Positions 62,301-64,000 of a stretch of 64,000 nt of DNA are shown here, in pieces. A program made the translations under genes and the position numbers. Source of the DNA: Paraburkholderia unamae (lineage in GTDB: Bacteria > Pseudomonadota > Gammaproteobacteria > Burkholderiales > Burkholderiaceae); contig NZ_QLSU01000012.1 of assembly GCF_003268775.1 (NCBI RefSeq), positions 213,137 through 277,136 on the forward strand, in the 5' to 3' direction. The first letter of the stretch is position 1. Each line of letters starts with the position of its first letter. Under the pieces are notes generated by a model, which searched no databases, had not been told where the DNA came from, and worked only from the letters and a program-made list of their open reading frames with translations.

Positions 62301-63365
62301 GATATCGTGGATCTTGCCCATGTTGTGGTCGAGGCGCGTGACTTCGAGCCAGTTGCCTTGCGGGTCGACCATGCGCCACCAGGCGAGATTGTCGAGCGCC
62401 GTGCCCCACAGCACCGCCTTCTTGCCGCCCGCATTCATGGCGACGTTGCCGCCGATGCACGAGGCGTCGAGCGAGGTCGGATCGACGGCGAACACGAAGC
62501 CCGCGGCGTCGGCGGCCTCGGTCACGCGGCGCGTGACCACGCCCGCGCCCGAATAGATCGTCGCGACCTTGCGGTCCACACCGGGCAGATCGGTCATCTC
62601 GACCGCGCCGAGTTCTTCGAGCTTTTCGGTGTTGATCACGGCCGAGAACGGCGTGAGCGGCACCGCGCCGCCCGTGTAGCCCGTGCCGCCCCCGCGCGGA
62701 ATGACGGTGAGGCCGAGTTCGAAACAGGCCTTGATCAGGCCCGCAATTTCGGCTTCGGTGTCGGGCGTGAGGACCACGAACGGATATTCCACGCGCCAGT
62801 CGGTCGCGTCGGTCACGTGCGAGACGCGCGCGAGGCCGTCGAAGCGGATGTTGTCCTTAGCCGTGCGCTTGCCGAGCACCTTGGTCGCGCGGCGGCGCAG
62901 GTCGGCCATCTTCTCGAACTCGCCCGCGAAGGCGCCGATGGCGCGGCGCGCGGCGGCGATCAGCGTTTCCACGCGCGCGGCGCGGTCCATGCCTTCCTTG
63001 TCGCTGTGCTCGATCAGGTCGGCGCGGCGGCGCTTCTCGATTTCGGCGATGCGGTGGTTCAGCGCCTCGATCAGCAGCGCGCGGCGCTTCGGATTGTCGA
63101 GCAGGTCGTCTTGCAGGTAAGGATTGCGGCGCACGACCCAGATATCGCCCAGCACTTCGTAGAGCATGCGCGCCGAGCGGCCGGTGCGGCGCTCCGCGCG
63201 CAGCTCGGCAAGCGCGTTCCATGCCTCTTCGCCCAGCAGGCGAATGACAATTTCGCGATCCGAAAAGGACGTGTAGTTGTACGGAATCTCGCGCAGGCGC
63301 GGTTCGATGTCGGCGGCCACGGCGGCGGCGGCGCCGTGAGGATCGAAAACTTGAGGTGCGTTCAT
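59319..63365 (-). CDS. large FAD/Fe-S oxidoreductase, DUF3683 type (glycolate/D-lactate dehydrogenase-like)
   Basis: 1348 residues. The N-terminal DUF3683-like part (about 1-165) precedes an FAD-linked oxidase domain (PRGGGTGYTGGAVPL 223-237; GNVAMNAGG 306-314) with the C-terminal motifs HMHAGDGNVH (735-744) and GEHGIG. Two 4Fe-4S motifs follow (CLRCGKCKPVC 857-867; CTVCHKCVTPC 919-929), then CCG domains (CCG at 1102-1104 and 1227-1229). It thus fuses GlcD-like and GlcF-like subunits. A Gly/Gln/Asn-rich insert lies at about 1262-1288. D-lactate, glycolate or 2-hydroxyglutarate are candidate substrates. Start at the ATG at 63365; upstream frame to 63500 lacks homology. Confidence 0.9.
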   Translation of the reverse strand: MNAPQVFDPHGAAAAVAADIEPRLREIPYNYTSFSDREIVIRLLGEEAWNALAELRAERRTGRSARMLYEVLGDIWVVRRNPYLQDDLLDNPKRRALLIEALNHRIAEIEKRRRADLIEHSDKEGMDRAARVETLIAAARRAIGAFAGEFEKMADLRRRATKVLGKRTAKDNIRFDGLARVSHVTDATDWRVEYPFVVLTPDTEAEIAGLIKACFELGLTVIPRGGGTGYTGGAVPLTPFSAVINTEKLEELGAVEMTDLPGVDRKVATIYSGAGVVTRRVTEAADAAGFVFAVDPTSLDASCIGGNVAMNAGGKKAVLWGTALDNLAWWRMVDPQGNWLEVTRLDHNMGKIHDIPVARFELKWFDGEHAPGEKLLRTESLDIEGKRFRKEGLGKDVTDKFLAGLPGVQKEGCDGLITSARWVLHKMPAHTRTVCLEFFGQAREAIPSIVEIKDYLFETSKQGGAILAGLEHLDERYLRAVGYATKSKRNAFPKMVLIGDIVGDDADAVATATSEVIRMANGKSGEGFVAVSAEARKRFWLDRSRTAAIAKHTNAFKINEDVVIPLNRMGEYTDGIERINIELSIKNKLQLVDALEAFFKEGKLPLGKTDDANEIPSAELLEDRVQQALDLLKRVRERWTFVGEKLDMPLREAQHYLVQLGYEALAEKFADRVDVQPDANVFHVTQDRTVRISWKQEIRAELRKIFNGGEFKPILDEAQAIHKRVLRGRVFVALHMHAGDGNVHTNLPVNSDNYEMLQDAHVAVARIMKLARSLDGVISGEHGIGITKLEFLTDDEIAEFRAYKQRVDPQGRFNAGKLLEGADLRNAYTPSFGLMGYESLIMQQSDIGAIAESVKDCLRCGKCKPVCATHVPRANLLYSPRNKILATSLLVEAFLYEEQTRRGVSIKHWDEFNDVADHCTVCHKCVTPCPVKIDFGDVTMNMRNLLRKMGKKKFNAGNAAGMFFLNATNPQTINLAREVMMGVGYKAQRLGNDVLKKFVKKQTAHPPASTGKPAVVEQVIHFVNKKMPGNLPKKTARALLDIEDNKIVPIIRNPKTTNVDSEAVFYFPGCGSERLFSQVGLATQAMLWEAGVQTVLPPGYLCCGYPQRGSGQYDKAEKIVTDNRVLFHRVANTLNYLDIKTVVVSCGTCYDQLAGYEFDKIFPGCRIIDIHEFLLEKGIKLDGVSGTRYMYHDPCHTPIKTIDPVKLVNELMGSEKDGYKIEKNDRCCGESGTLAVTRPDISTQVRFRKEEEIRKGAAKLRGIPVVGNGANGVQPATQQEAGGQGTTQDVKILTSCPSCLQGLSRYNEDANIEADYIVVEIARHVLGENWMADYVQSANNGGIERVLV

Positions 63366-63848
63366 GGTTGGACGACTCTTTGAGTCAGTCCCGTGCGCGG
63401 CTAGCGGCCGGTGCGACGGAGGCTGACGGGGCGCGTGGGGCGCTATTCTGAATTCGTGTCCGCCTGTGGCAGGCTGCGGACGAAAGGGGTGGGGAGGCAC
63501 ATGGCGGCAACGCTCACGCCGATGGTTCCCCGGCGCTCGGACTTAGCGACACGATCGTGCGTGGCGGGCGTGCCGCTGCGCCGCGGGGCGGGTCTCGCGC
63601 CGTGCGGGCATCAAATGGGCTGTCCGAGGTTGCCAGTGCATCTTCCGATCCTTGTTTCAAAAAAAGATTTTACCGCATGATCCGCACCCGCGCTGACGCC
63701 TCGTGGGAACGCTGACAGACACAGAAGATTCACTTGCCTTGGCCCGTGCGGCGGGGGATTGCGCTCGCGGGCCGCGCCGCCAGAGCACAAGCCGTTGGCG
63801 CTATCATTTACGTTTTCCCGTCCAGACCCGCGCCCGACGCGTCCTCGC
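63366..63848. other. 483-bp divergent intergenic region
   Basis: Lies between the giant oxidoreductase (minus) and ilvA (plus) and must hold both promoters. A TATCAT at 63802-63807 could be an ilvA -10 box, but I see no matching -35. A short AT-rich tract lies at 63654-63671. No convincing gene, RNA or repeat; an open frame at 63611-63850 on the minus strand has no recognisable features. Confidence 0.5.
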
Positions 63849-64000
63849 ATGGCCTCCCACGACGATTACCTGAAGAAAATCCTCACCGCCCGCGTCTACG
63901 ACGTCGCCCGCGAGACCGAACTCGAACGCGCCCCGAACCTCTCGGCGCGCCTGCGCAACGCCGTGTTCCTCAAGCGCGAGGACAACCAGCCGGTGTTCTC
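63849..64000 (+). CDS. ilvA: threonine ammonia-lyase, biosynthetic (3' partial)
   Basis: The first 50 codons read MASHDDYLKKILTARVYDVA, then LERAPNLSARLRNAVFLKREDNQPVF, the classical IlvA N-terminus leading to the PLP-binding site. The enzyme deaminates threonine to 2-ketobutyrate, the first step of isoleucine synthesis. The PLP lysine and regulatory ACT-like domains lie outside the window. Confidence 0.93.
   Translation, partial: MASHDDYLKKILTARVYDVARETELERAPNLSARLRNAVFLKREDNQPVF

Noticed and set aside
59394..63383. 1329-codon open frame on the plus strand opposite the giant oxidoreductase
   Set aside because: It mirrors a well-supported gene, is rich in Arg, Val, His and Asp in the way antisense frames of high-G+C genes are, and has no recognisable domain.
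63611..63850. 79-codon minus-strand frame upstream of the giant oxidoreductase
   Set aside because: No homology signature and no ribosome binding site; it spans the divergent promoter region.
1..64000. Search for tRNA genes, CRISPR arrays, insertion sequences and phage genes
   Set aside because: No gap showed a tRNA-like cloverleaf, regularly spaced repeats, transposase motifs or terminal inverted repeats; the polysaccharide locus has no visible integrase or IS remnant despite its different composition.

Overview
The window reads as a chromosomal segment of a Burkholderiaceae betaproteobacterium, most like Paraburkholderia or a close relative. The basis is high G+C coding DNA, Burkholderia-type protein sequences throughout, and familiar gene orders (glyQS-gmhB-plsC; lptD-surA-pdxA-rsmA next to amgK-murU; ubiE-Tim44-ubiJ-ubiB; fmdB-DUF502-aspS-nudB). 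No tRNA, rRNA, CRISPR array, insertion sequence or prophage was recognised.

Layout. 1-5665 (+): glyQ (5' cut by the window), glyS, gmhB, a PlsC-type acyltransferase and a YgjP-like metallopeptidase. 5754-21533: an extracellular or capsular polysaccharide locus. One long minus-strand operon runs from 21533 down to 6960: a WecA-like priming transferase, Wza exporter, Wzb phosphatase, Wzc autokinase, TviB-type dehydrogenase, TviC/WbpP-type epimerase, Wzx flippase, a GT4 transferase, a Wzy-like polymerase, two more GT4s and a putative Tat-exported beta-helix enzyme. A fourth GT4 (5754-6917) converges on it from the plus strand. The downstream, repeat-unit-specific half is clearly AT-richer than the flanks. 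22176-24760: gloA, a PanE-like reductase and an EamA transporter. 24780-32614: rsmA, pdxA, surA and lptD (minus), divergent from the amgK-murU cell-wall-recycling pair (plus). 32658-40657: an Atm1-type ABC exporter, a YciA-like thioesterase, a large PAS-GGDEF-EAL protein, a nitrate-reductase-associated protein and fdhD.

40672-47840 (all minus): a fatty-acid beta-oxidation cluster of TetR regulator, acyl-CoA dehydrogenase, fused hydroxyacyl-CoA dehydrogenase/enoyl-CoA hydratase, thiolase and a separate enoyl-CoA hydratase. 48109-53096 (minus): fmdB, DUF502, aspS, nudB and a ClsB-like phospholipase-D protein. 53370-63365 (minus): a TPMT-like methyltransferase and the ubiquinone group ubiB, ubiJ, Tim44-like and ubiE, then DUF971, HIT and a 1348-residue FAD/Fe-S oxidoreductase of the DUF3683 type. 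The window ends in the first 50 codons of ilvA (plus).

How it fits together. The polysaccharide locus is a complete Wzx/Wzy/Wza-Wzc system. It has its own nucleotide-sugar supply, predicted UDP-GlcNAc to UDP-GlcNAcA to UDP-GalNAcA, so the polymer probably contains N-acetyl-hexosaminuronic acid as in Vi antigen. Its exact structure cannot be read from the sequence. It is the most likely place for something undescribed here, together with its terminal beta-helix enzyme, the dyad symmetries in its leader and an internal terminator-like hairpin. Several of its genes start with TTG behind strong ribosome binding sites, which moves their N-termini. Most other regions are housekeeping.
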